DNA of 64,000 nucleotides from Hydrangea macrophylla (lineage: Eukaryota; Streptophyta; Magnoliopsida; Cornales; Hydrangeaceae), in contig CM066998.1 in assembly GCA_033977485.1 (NCBI GenBank), forward strand, positions 52,294,274 to 52,358,273, read 5' to 3'. The position numbers were made by a program, and so were the translations under genes. Below the pieces are notes generated by a model that had not been told where the DNA came from, searched no databases, and saw only the letters and a list, made by a program, of their open reading frames with translations. Shown in pieces: positions 33,181-43,871 of the stretch (the first letter of the stretch is position 1; each line of letters starts with the position of its first letter).

Positions 33181-34807
33181 TGACACGATATTTTTTCTGT
33201 GCGCTCTTGTACAATACCCAAGTGTAGGTAGACGTGCAAGTAATATCTGGTAAGACCAGGTCGATCCCACAGGGAAGGTGTTGACCTATTGAATTAGACT
33301 ATCCTCAAAAGAAAGCAAAATAAAATGAATAAGTTTGAACGATTGTGCAGAACACACAGTTCCACAAACTAAGATTACTAATGAAAATGATTAACGATCT
33401 AACTAGCTAATTAAAACAGTACTCTAAATTAGGATGTTTAACTTTAAAAAGAAAGTGTTGGGATTACACGAATCCACAGTAATCTAGCTATCTACCATGC
33501 ATTTGACTTGAAGCACAAAGGAGCACATTACCCACAGTTTCCCGTATTCCTCTAAAGATGGAGAATCAATAGCCCTTTCATGACCGGGACCATATCATCA
33601 CAGTTAAGTTAAAATACGTGAAAGCGGTTTAATCCAATAGTTAAGACTCACACCCTCAATGGTGTTAGCATTAAAGGTGATTTGCAAAATGTATTGAAAG
33701 AAAATGCCTTAGGGCCTTAGTTTTAAAAACTGTTTTGACAAACTGATCATTTATTTGGGACAGAATGATAACAAATCTTAAAACAAAAGGTCCTGGAATA
33801 CTGCAGGGAACATCCTCAAGAATCAGGGAGTTCGATCGATCGACGCGCTTTCGATCGATCGAAGACCTTCATCCTTCAATCGATCGAACTGACTTCGATC
33901 GCTTGACTGTCTCTGGTTCGATCGATCGAACTAACTTCGATCGATCGAACACAGCGATTATCCTGCTGCATGGCAGAAGCTGGAGATCACTGTTTCATCG
34001 TGTTCTCCCAACCTGGGACTACTCAGACATCGTCTGGAGTGTCACAGATTGATATTTAACGTAAGAAAACATTAACACCTTGTTTGGTTGCGAGTTTTTC
34101 ATGAAAACTATCAAATCTATGGTTTTGACAATATCTAGCATATATTACCACGAGATGAGCGATTAAACTACGCCTACAAAGTGCAGAATGTAAATGAGCA
34201 ATATATAGATAACCTGGAATGAAGAATACTAATATCAACTTAGATAAATCCGGTCCACAATGTAAAAATTCACTGAAAACCTACAAAACACAAGCAAACT
34301 CTCTATCTCCCTCTCTAAAACTGTAAAAATGTAATGTGGGCGTCCCTCTGGACGTGTACAATACACATATATATAAGAAACCTAAGAAACTAGGGTTAAA
34401 AACCCGCATCTGCTGCGCACACGAATGTTACTGGAAATACCACGTTCGATCGATCGAACTGCTCTCGATCGATCGAACCTGTAAGCATCAAGCGCTTCAA
34501 CTCTCTTTAAGCGATCGAAAGCTCGATCGATCGAACTGCTCTCGATCGATCGAACTCAAAATTTCAACTTTGACTTCTTTTGTTTTCATTCCAGCATTCC
34601 ATATACCCTGATGTTCATCTGTTTAGTCCACACAGCAGTGATCTGCACAAACAACAGCTAAAACAATACAACTTATCATAGATTAATCATATTGTATAAA
34701 AATTAGCCTTGCAATGCAAATTGCAGATAAAACGGGAAGTTGTGATAAAAACTAATACATTTCTTCCTTTTAGCGCGGTTGTATTTTACAAATACCCCCG
34801 CTTCGCA
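33181..34807 (-). repeat. AT1 5' LTR
   Basis: 1,627 bp, same length as the 3' LTR. Differences noticed by eye include GTGCAATACC / GTACAATACC, GAGCAT / GATCAT, GACGTGC / GACGCGC and two bases near 34561-34567. Confidence 0.96.
34366..34376 (-). promoter_or_regulatory. AT1 5' LTR TATA-like box
   Basis: The minus strand reads TTATATATATG about 430 bases into the LTR, with the U3 CGATCGAT cluster (34441-34564) 65-190 bases upstream. No other good TATA candidate is nearby. Confidence 0.55.
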
Positions 34808-34812
34808 GTCAC
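34808..34812. repeat. target site duplication of AT1 (right, GTCAC)
   Basis: Matches 20607-20611 and borders the terminal CA of the LTR. Confidence 0.95.
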
Positions 34813-35878
34813 ACGGATGCAATGCATGTGTGTGTATGTGTGTGCGTGTGTGTGCCTGTTCTATATGCAAAAGAAAGAAAAATTCTAGTCCTAACACATA
34901 AAACACATAAGCACATAAAATCCTCACTCATGCCAAATGCGCCAATTTCACCTATCATTGTGATCCTCACTACCCTTTCAAAGGTCGGACAAAATATTTT
35001 CGAAATTCATTTGAAAAGCATTTCTTTAAATGATGAGATTTTTTTAAAAACAATTCTCAAGGATTTTGAATCTTTTATTTAAAAATGAGAATGTGAAAAT
35101 GTTTCTCAATAACAATGATTAGATTGAAATTTTGCTTTGAAATTCATTTGAAAAGCATTTCTTCCAAAAACAATTCCCAAAGATTAGTTTGGAGCTTTAA
35201 TCAAAAGTGAACTCCAAAGATTTTTTGAAAGAGCAATTGAAAACTTTGGAATAAAGATTACAAAAATCCATTTGCTTTCAAAGATGGATTTAAAGTTCTT
35301 TGGGTAGAAGGATCACATGATCGGATTATCACCGTACTTTTCATGAATTTGGATGCATACAAGGTCAATGATGCTTAGCTAACATGATATAAGAAGTATA
35401 ATCTTATAATCAAGGTTCGGCATGTTCTCCAAATGTCGTGGAACATGAGGAGAAATTGCTAAAAGGTGATTAAAAGATTGTACGTCTTTCATCAAGCAAG
35501 TATCGTCATCATCTCAAGTAATCCCTTCCGGGCATACAAAACTTCCTAGCATATAATCCTAATCAAGAGTTGATCTCCCAAGATTGAAAGGTTCTATAGA
35601 AACTACTGTGCAAAAGCTGGGTTTTGGTCAGATAAAGGACCCTTGACACACATCCGATAGGATGCTTAATATACCAAATCATGGTACGAGATCAAGGGTG
35701 ATCACACAGTCCCATGATGACTTGACCGACCGGGTTGCCCCGAGCCTCCAAGGTCATAGTTCCGTGCAATCGACTGGCTGGACATGCAAGTGAAATGCAA
35801 CAGGCACACATAGATTAATTAATTCGATTAAAATGATGCTTTCAAGTCTAATCCTCAAGTGAACCCAAAATCAGAATT
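34813..35878 (-). other. T2 5' leader
   Basis: Non-coding, homologous to the T1 leader 9011-10140. Near-identical islands occur at 35310-35349 and about 35690-35760. The AT1 insertion site is at the gag-proximal end of this leader. No reading frame of note. Confidence 0.7.
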
Positions 35879-35928
35879 CTGGTATGCGAAACCAGAGATT
35901 CTGGGTTCGATCCCCAACAGAGTCGCCA
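35879..35928 (-). other. T2 primer-binding site: 50-nt tRNA-Arg copy
   Basis: On the plus strand it lays out exactly as tRNA nucleotides 27-76: CTGGT, loop ATGCGAA, ACCAG, AGATT, CTGGG, TTCGATC, CCCAA, CAGAGTC, G, CCA. The anticodon position reads GCG. The 3' CCA is three bases from the LTR start at 35932. Similarity stops where nucleotide 26 would begin. Confidence 0.9.
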
Positions 35929-35931
35929 GAT

Positions 35932-38820
35932 TGTGGATATCGCAGGTTTTCCTACCCACAGCTTTTCTTATTTAAAATCTTTTTCCAAATTTTTAAATTC
36001 AAAAACAAATGAGTCACCACTTAATTTTTAAAAGGAAAAAATTAAGAAACCATTTAAAGGAAACTGATCTTTTGCGAAACCAAAGATTAACTAGGTCCGG
36101 GGATTATGGAATGAGAGAGGAAGGAGCCCGTCGGACTAAAACACCCTCTCTCATCCTATCTTACGATAGGCCTCTACTCAACATTCTTTTAATCGAATTA
36201 CTAATATAAGTGTGCCCTCAATTAATATATATATATACATCACAAAAGCATGTCTAAAGGGTATAAAATTGCTAATGACAAAAATATCATTCATAAGCCA
36301 CATATGTCAAGTAGCAAGCAATATGATGTGCAATAGGAACAAGAAAGCTTACCCGGGATCCGGCAGCGATATTAAACGTGCAATGCATACACAAAATACA
36401 AAGCCTAAGAAAAGGTCTCTAATCACATATACACATAAGGCAAATCTTAATTCTAAGATGTCGCACATGAGGTCGAAAATCAAATAAAATCAAAGAATTC
36501 AATAAACTAGAGAGGGATTGAGAAATCGTACCTTAATAGCGCTACAAAACAAAGGGTTAGTTCACATGATATGCAAAAATATGATGTTAGAAATAACAAT
36601 CCTAAATTTCTAGCTTAAATCTATCTAATGTAATTAAATCTAAAGCAAATAAGTCCTAATTACAAGTGTCAAACCATATGGATGAATATGTGCATGGACA
36701 AGGATAAACTATGAAATACTCTTAAACTTTGAATTCAAGCTCAAATAATCATTATTAAAACATGGTTTAAGCCTTAGGTCATAGAAAAGTCATTTGGACC
36801 ATTATTTACAAAGTTGGTCAAATGTGTCATAAAACTCTGAAAATTGCAGAGAGCAGACCAGAACTTTAAGGAAATAAAAAGCACGTCTCTCATGGTTTGA
36901 TGTCGGTGAGTTTTGGACACAAGATGCCTCTATAGTCTAGTTTCCAAATCAAAAAGAAAATCAAAGTTTCAACGGTCGGATCTCTGGGAAAAGGACAAAC
37001 ACCAGACATCACTCAGAGATGTACAACTCTTTGTCCAGAGATTTTGTTTGATTTTTTAAAAATAGTAAAATAATTCGAAATGCTTCATTCTTTTTAGGGG
37101 GTTTTCCTAACACATTAAACTACATGGGAAAATTTATTTTGGGTCACAAACACCTTGTTAAAACTCTGATTTACTTATTTCAAAAACGTTTTACTGTTCT
37201 GAAACTATTCTGAAACTCTGGACAGATTGTGATTAACTCACAAAACCCATGATCAAACCCCTCTAAACAAGAAACCACCTTAAAACAAAAATTACAGTGG
37301 TAGAATATTGTGTTATTGACACTTTCCCGTTGGTTTCACGTGATTTCAACGGTTAGATTTCGAATTAAAAATCCTTGATCAAAAACAGTTTGTGAACTCA
37401 CTGTTTTCATTTTTCAAGTTCAACTTTTATTTGCTAACCCCAACTATTAAACCATGAAGTTGGACTTAACTAAACTATTTTTTCCTACCATTTGATGGTC
37501 ATTGGAGGCTAAAGACCTTTATATTTGTGGATTTCAAATGAAGTATGAATAGACTTCATGAAATCTCAAGACAAGGAATCTAAGCCATGGAGATGGGCTT
37601 AAACTCAAAACCACTTCCTCCTACCATTTGATGGTCATTGGAGATGAAGACATGACTAATGCTCATGAGTCTTCAAGGAATGTAAAGAGACTCCATGAAA
37701 ACTCAAGCTTAGAGGACCCAAGTCATGAGTATGGACTTGGATCTATCTATTTGTTTATAAAATAAAATGATGATCAAACTTTGACTTCCATGTGAAGCAT
37801 AAGCTTACATAGGATTCAAAAGATCACATTCAAGAGGTTTCAAGAGAGATATTGAGGATCTCCAAGAGTCTCAAGAAGGAAATATAAAAAATAAAAAGAA
37901 ATAAAGCAAATAAAACAAAATAGTTTGAGGATTCAAAGGAAAGAATGCAAATAAAACAACTTATGGTTAGAGGATCACCTCCAACTATCCTCAAAATTTC
38001 TCTTCTTTGAAGATCTTCCAAGCTCTTCTCTCTAGTTCTCTAAACTCTCTCTTTTCTCTCTAAAATGTTGGTGTAATGGAAGTATTTTTTTTGTATGTGT
38101 TGTTCTCCTTCCTTCCCTTGGGAGATCCTCTCCTTTTATACACAAAATAACCCAGGTATTTTCAGTGAATTCGGAGTAAAAGACATGTGTAAACATCTCA
38201 TTTGGTGGTACAATATGTACTTCCTGAAATTGGACAGACTGCTGCCCAGGGCGGCAGTCAAGAAACTGTCGCGGCAGTCCGTGAATGCCGTCGCGGCAGT
38301 TCATGACTGCCGTTGCGGTACTTTATGACTGCCGCGGCATTCATCAAATGCCGCGACAATTAATGGATTGCCGCATTTTTGTCAGTCTTACTTTATCAGT
38401 TTTTTGTTCTTATTCGCATACGCATACGTATTGCTCTGCAAAATACAGACTTTAAAAGTGAACGGCAGTCAGAAATTTTGGGCGGCACTTGGTGAATGCC
38501 GGGCGGCACTCTCTGACTGCCGTGCGGCATTCAGTGAGTGCCGCGGCAGTCTGCCGTGTGCCGTTTTTAGCTAAGATTCCCTCTTTAGGTCTTCCTTCTT
38601 TTAAAGCGAATTATTCTTGAAGATTTTTTCCAAAAGTCATGTCTTAGACCCGAATTCTCCTAAATACCTGGTATTTTCTCCTTTCTGTGAAATTTTATCG
38701 CGTTTGGAAAACTTTCTGAAGAGCTTGGAATACTTCGAATCTTTTCGGTCCTTATCATCATCGGATGTGGAGGTGACGCTCTCCTAAATTCGACGGTCGG
38801 TCAAAATTGGGGTGTCTACA
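35932..38820 (-). repeat. T2 5' LTR
   Basis: 2,889 bp, TGTGG to CTACA. TATA box at 38132-38140 (minus strand TATAAAAGG); U3 motif arrays at about 38240-38375 and 38462-38565. Together with 11340-14240 it dates T2 as older than AT1 but much younger than T1. Confidence 0.93.
38132..38140 (-). promoter_or_regulatory. T2 5' LTR TATA box
   Basis: Minus strand TATAAAAGG, identical to the 3' LTR copy. It would start the T2 genomic RNA at about 38105. Confidence 0.75.
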
Positions 38821-38825
38821 ATATG
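38821..38825. repeat. target site duplication of T2 (right, ATATG)
   Basis: Matches 11335-11339. Confidence 0.93.
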
Positions 38826-40532
38826 TGGTGCCTCTGTAAGTTTAGTTTATATCCCAAAAAGAAAATCAAAGATCAAATGGTCCATTCTCTGGGAATTGGA
38901 CCATGATCAGACACTACTCAAGATTTAACAACTCTCTGTCCAGAGATTTTGTGTTATTTTCTAAAAATAGTAAACAAATCTGAATTGCTTTAATCTTTTT
39001 GTGACGTCTTACTAACACATTATACTTCTTAGAAAAATTTATTTAAAGTCAAAAATGTTTGATTAAGGCTCTGATCCATTCAGCTTAAAAGTGACTTATT
39101 GTTCTGAATTTTTGGACAAAGAGTGACTAGTTCACAAATCCTAAGGTTAAACCATGTTAACTATATAATGTCGTTAAATAAAAATTACAGTGGTAGATCC
39201 TTGAGTTATAGACAAATTCCAATTGGTCTCATCCAATTCCAATAGATCATGATTTAATTAAAAATCTTTGAGCACAGTTGGTTAATTAATTTGCTGCACC
39301 ATTGTTGGATTATTGTCCATAATTAAAATAAAACTTGATCTATGAGTATAGAGAGAGTCTAGATCAAGTATGATTGTGATCCTCAAAATAACAATGAAAT
39401 ACAAGAGAGATTCATGGATTTAGCCTTAGAGGATCTCCATCATAGATCTCATGTTGAAGATCTAGAAAAAGAACCTCAAGGACTTACTCAATCCTATGAA
39501 TCTTGAATGCATGAATTCAACAATGAAATCACAAAAATTACTAGATCTACATCTAATTGCTCTTCGAAAACATGTTTTATTTCAAATCTAGAGCTTTTTT
39601 AGATCCAAATCAACAAACAAAAGAAAAGATTCAATCACAACTCAAGTGGTGTGTGATGAAATGAGGTAGGAAAAAGAGTTTTTGAAAATTGTGTAAAATG
39701 TCCTAGAGTTCTATCAGTTGTGATTGAATTGGAGACAAACTAAATTAAGATTAGAAGATTACCTCTAGAAATCCTCAGATTTTCTCTTTCTTGATAAAGA
39801 TCTTCAATGTTTCTTCTTCAATCTCTCAGGTTTTCTTAAAAATTCTCTCTCAATTCTTCTTAATTATATCTCTACAATATTTTTCTCTAACCCCTTATAA
39901 TGTAGATAAGACTCCCCTTATATAGACTAACCTTAAGAGGTTAATTTAGTAAATTCGGGTGAAAAATCCATTTGCAATGGCATCTTCTAGAATTCAATTC
40001 AATACGTATTTAAAAAAATAGACTGTTATAGAGGGTGGCACTCAGTGAGTTGTCTGCGGCACTCACTGACAGCCGATGCGGCATTCAGCGAGTACTGGCA
40101 CGACACTCAGCGAGTGGCCCGGCTTCGCCGCATGCCGCCTCTAACAGAATACCCCCCCCCCCCTCTCCCCTTTTATTTTTTTTATTTTTATTTTTATTTT
40201 ATACATATATACATATATAGAATATATATATATATTTTTTTGTTTTCCTTTTTTTTTTTTTCTATTTTCTTTTTGAAATTCTTTTTCTTCTTCTTCTTCT
40301 TATTCTTTTTTCTATTTTCTTTAAATCTTCCAATATTGTGTATTTTACACCTGAATTTCCCTATTCACCCGGTCTTTCTCCTTCTTTCTTTTGAAAATTT
40401 ATTAAGACTGAAGAACCTTACGAAGAGTTTAAATTACTTTGAAGATCTTCAAAGTCCGTCAGCAATTGTCGTTATCGGTTCTAGCGGTAATAATCCCATG
40501 GATTCGACGATTGGTCAAAATCGGGGTGTCTA
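38826..40532 (-). repeat. T1 5' LTR, inner part
   Basis: Continues the T1 LTR after the T2 insertion (TGGTGCCTCTGTAAG corresponds to TGCCTCTGTGAG within the T2 LTR) and ends GGGGTGTCTACA at 40532. It carries a TATA box at 39916-39924 (minus strand TATATAAGG), the GGCACTCAGTGAG motif array at about 40033-40140, a C run near 40150 and a long T-rich block at 40170-40310. COPIA sequence follows at once. Confidence 0.87.
39916..39924 (-). promoter_or_regulatory. T1 5' LTR TATA box
   Basis: Minus strand TATATAAGG, at the place equivalent to the T2 TATA box and about 110-220 bases downstream of the U3 motif array. Confidence 0.7.
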
Positions 40533-40541
40533 CAGATCGCC

Positions 40542-40990
40542 ATGCAAAAGATAATGAGTGCTAAGATGTTGGAAGGAACTCCAGTCAGGGAACATGTTTT
40601 AAAAATAATTGAAAATTTAAATGAACTGGAGACTCTGGGTGCCAACATCGATGCACAAACCCAAGTTGATATGATCCTCAACTCCCTGACACCATCATTT
40701 GCTCAATTCAAACTACACTATAATATGAATCAAATAAATTTTTCTATGAGCAAATTGATGAGTTCCCTTTAGGCAACGTTGAGAAAAGCTCTTCATCTTC
40801 CCGACTTGCGCTGAAAGGTAAGAATGGAAAGAAGAAAGCTGGCACTGGTTTTCCAAGTGTTGGACCAGTCCCGAAGATTGCAAAATCTAAGGAAAAGGGC
40901 AAAAAGAAGGGTAGGGAGGTGGTCAAGGCAAAGGAAAGTGCTTCCAATGCGGGGACAAAGGCCACTAGAAGAGGAACTATCCAGAATTCT
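40542..40990 (+). pseudogene. COPIA gag remnant with zinc knuckle
   Basis: The gag segment reads MLEGTPVREHVLKIIENLNE and later LTPSFAQFKLHYNMN, typical of Copia gag. A TAG near 40771 follows. The knuckle at 40939-40980 reads CFQCGDKGH, stop, KRNY: the usual Trp is TAG and the last Cys is Tyr, so zinc binding is lost. Confidence 0.8.
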
Positions 40991-41007
40991 TAGCTACAAG
41001 AGTTCAA

Positions 41008-41230
41008 GGTATGATTGAATCACATGTGATTGAAGTAAGTTTTATAACGGATACTTCAAACACTTGGTGCATTGATTCTGGAGCGACTAACCATATCTGT
41101 AATTCATTGCAGGGATTCAGATCAACCAGAAAATGCAGTGATGGGGAGATTGTGCTTACTCTAGGTTCTAGCACAACCGTTTTTTGCGGTTGCTATAGGA
41201 GTAGTAGTTTTAGAATTTTTAGACTATAAG
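41008..41230 (+). pseudogene. COPIA protease remnant
   Basis: It reads WCIDSGATNHIC with the intact D-S-G-A active site and Copia-type NHIC. The later part is cut by a stop near 41227. Confidence 0.8.
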
Positions 41231-41337
41231 ACTTTATTATTATCAGATGTACCTTATATCCCTTTAATGAAGCGTAATTTAATTTTAGTTTTAGAACTTT
41301 CTAATAAAAGCATTCTTTCTCTTTTGGAACTGAAGTT

Positions 41338-42450
41338 GTGATAAAAAGAAATGGTTCTTTTATGTGTTCTGGTATTAAGTCAAATGGTTTGTATGTGATT
41401 ACTCCAATTGTTTCTAAAGATTCTAATATGGAACTTAATAACTCAGTGGTAACTGTACCATCTAAAAGAAATGAACCTTCTACTAATCTAACAAGGCTTT
41501 GGCACATGAGGCTGGGTCATATCAATCTAAAAAAGATTAGCAGACTAGTCAAAGAAGGGGTCTTAGGTGATTTGGTTCTCGAACCAATGGAAGTCTGTGA
41601 ATCATGTTTAGAGGGTAAAAAGACCAAAAGGCCCTTTCCTGCAAAGGGTAACAGGAGCAATTCGTTGTTAGAATTAGTTCATACTGATGTGTGTGGACCA
41701 ATAAATATTAAAGTAAGGGGTGGTTATGAGTATTTTATAACATTTACTGATGACCACTCTAGGTACGGATATGTGTACCTAATACAGCACAAGTCTGAAG
41801 CCTTTAAAAAGTTCAAAGAGTTTAGGGTTGAAGTGGTGAAGCAATTAGGCACACATATCAAGGCCATTCGATCTGATCGAGGTGGCGAGTACCTCTCTAA
41901 TGAGTTTATTGATCACCTCATATAGAATGGGATTCTGTCATAGTTGACTACACCTGGTACGCCTTAGTAGAAGGGTGTAGCAGAGAGAAGGAACCGGACT
42001 CTTTTAGACATGACTAGGTCGATGATGAGTTATCCGGAGTTGCCATTATTTCTTTGGGTTTATGCTTTGGAAACCGCTATGTACATACTAAATCTAGTTT
42101 CAAGCAAATCTGTTTCTAGGACACCACGGGAGATGTGGATTCAAAGTAAGCCCTCTTTGCAACATCTCCGGATATTGGGGTGTCTGGCACATGTGCTAAA
42201 AGGAAAGATAAGCAAATTGGAATCACGATCGGAAGTATGTTACTTCGTAGGGTATCCAAAGGGTACTTATGGATGGTATTTTTATTATCCAAGAGAACAG
42301 AAAGTGTTTGTTAGTACAAATGTTGTTTTCTTGGAGGATGATTATATTATGAACCATAAACCTAAAGGAAGGATAGATCTGAGAGAAATAGATGGAGAGC
42401 CCTCTATTCCTCCAATAGTTGAAAATGATGTAAGACAAGAAAATACCACA
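41338..42450 (+). pseudogene. COPIA integrase remnant
   Basis: The zinc-binding region reads WHMRLGHIN and CESCLEGK. The catalytic core has HTDVCGPI (first Asp), RSDRGGEY (second Asp) and GVAERRNRT (Glu). Stops at 41923-41925, 41941-41943 and 41965-41970 fall at positions usually Gln in Copia integrases (including GTPQQ). The C-terminal part (LRILGCLAHV, CYFVGYPKG) follows in the same frame from 42010. Confidence 0.87.
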
Positions 42451-43330
42451 TCTTCACCCATTTCTGCCCTGGTACCTCATTGTAGTGGGCGGATTATCAG
42501 CCAGCCTAATAGATACATGTTCTTAGGAGAAGTTTTTGAAGCTGTCTCCATGGAATCCGAATCTGATCCTACCACATACGAAAAGGCAATGGATGATGTT
42601 GACTCAGCTCATTGGGTTAAAGCTATGAAGGCTGAATTGGAATCTATGGATTCTAATCAGGTCTGGGATCTTGTAGAACTTTCAGCCAATATTAAACCCA
42701 TTGGCTGTAAGTGGGTTTACAAGAAGAAAAGAGGACCTGACAGAAAGGTTGAGACCTTTAAGGCCAGGCTTGTAGCGAAAGGTTATACTCAAAGATAGGG
42801 CATTAACTATGAGGAAACCTTCTCGCCGGTAGCCATGCTCAAATCCATCAGAATATTCTTATCCATTCCGGTATGCCTAGATTATGAGATCTGGCAGTTG
42901 GACGTCAAGACTACATTTTTGAATGGAAATCTTGAGGAGGACATCTATATTTTGCAACCAGAAGGGTTCATAACTGGGCGGAAAGGTAACTTGGTATGCA
43001 AGCTGTAAAAGTCCATTTATGGGCTTAAGTAGGTATCCAGGAGTTGGAACATTCGATTTGACCAAGCGGTCAAGTTGTTTGGTTTCATACAGAATCTGGA
43101 TGAACCTTGTGTATACAAGAAATGTGAAGGTAAGGTGGTAGTTTTTCTTGTGTTGTATGTTGATGACATCCTACTCATTGGGAATGAGGTAGGGGCATTG
43201 TCATCAATCAAGGTTTGGCTAGCTAGTACTTTCGATATGAAGGATCTAGGAGAGGTGAGTTATATCCTTGGATAAAGCTCTTTCAAGATCGTAAGCGAAG
43301 GATAATGGGACTATCTCAAGTTGGATATAT
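42451..43330 (+). pseudogene. COPIA reverse transcriptase remnant
   Basis: It reads GCKWVYKKK, FKARLVAKGYTQ, a stop at 42796-42798, NYEETFSPVA, IWQLDVKTTFLNG, stops at 43006-43008 and 43030-43032 in the usual LQKSIYGLKQ block, then LYVDDILLIG with the catalytic YVDD intact. A further stop follows SYILG near 43273. Confidence 0.9.
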
Positions 43331-43339
43331 CGATAAGGT

Positions 43340-43871
43340 GCTAACTAGATTTCCATGTATAATTTGAAGAAAGGTTTGCTACCTTTCAGGCATGGTTTAG
43401 CGTTCTCCAAGGACTAGTGTCCCATGACATAGGAGGAGAGGAATCACATGGTAGGAATTCCCTATGCCTCGGTAGTGGGAAGTCGCGTGTATGCAATGTT
43501 ATGCACTAGACCAGATATCTGCTTTTCCGTTGGCATGGTTAGCATGTATCAGTCAAATCCTGGTCCAGAACACTGGACAGCCATTAAGAACACTCTTAAG
43601 TACTTGAGAAGGACTAAAGATTACATGTCTATATATGGCAGCGATGAGTTGATTCCAGTAGGATACACTGACTCAGACTGTATGTCAGATAAAGATTCGA
43701 AGAAGTCGACATCCGAACATCTCTTTACCCTTAGAGGTGGCGCTGTTAGTCGGAGGAGCATTAAGCAGAAATGCATTACAGACTCAACAATAGAAGCTGA
43801 GTATGTGGCTGCTTGTGAAGCTGCAAAGGAAGCTGTTTGGATCAAGAAGTACCTCATGGAACTCAGGGTGG
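43340..43871 (+). pseudogene. COPIA RNase H remnant, cut by T3
   Basis: It reads YASVVGSRVYAMLCTRPDICF, then GYTDSDCMSDKDSKKSTSE and STIEAEYVAACEAAKEAVW, the standard Copia RNase H blocks with Asp, Glu and Asp positions. It ends in KKYLMELRV where the T3 LTR begins at 43872. Confidence 0.88.

Larger units (their letters stand above)
20612..34807 (-). mobile_element. AT1: complete Athila-type Ty3/gypsy element
   Basis: Two LTRs of exactly 1,627 bp with TG...CA ends, a 5-bp target duplication, a tRNA-Asp primer site and the order gag, protease, reverse transcriptase, RNase H, integrase, accessory gene, env-position ORF identify a full-length Athila-lineage element read on the minus strand. I count only about five differences between the LTRs, so the insertion is recent, younger than T2 which contains it. 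The polyprotein has a single internal stop and the env-position ORF has two TGA codons. Confidence 0.95.
11340..38820 (-). mobile_element. T2: non-autonomous Tat-related LTR element
   Basis: Two LTRs of 2.9 kb (11340-14240 and 35932-38820) are nearly identical and start TGTGG and end CTACA. A tRNA-Arg primer region at 35879-35928, a purine tract at 14241-14252 and 5-bp target duplications mark a complete insertion. The internal part, after removing AT1 (20612-34807 with one copy of its target), is about 7.5 kb and encodes no gag, protease, polymerase or integrase that I can find. It holds a leader, AT-rich sequence, conserved hairpins and large tandem arrays. This fits a large non-autonomous derivative mobilised by T1-like relatives. 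Confidence 0.88.
40533..43871 (+). mobile_element. COPIA: Ty1/copia element, truncated on both sides
   Basis: The plus-strand order gag, zinc knuckle, protease, integrase, reverse transcriptase, RNase H is diagnostic of Ty1/copia. The left end starts inside gag at the T1 LTR and the right end stops inside RNase H at the T3 LTR, so its LTRs are not in the window and its lineage within Copia cannot be fixed. It carries at least seven stops at motif positions normally Gln, plus frame changes. Confidence 0.92.
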
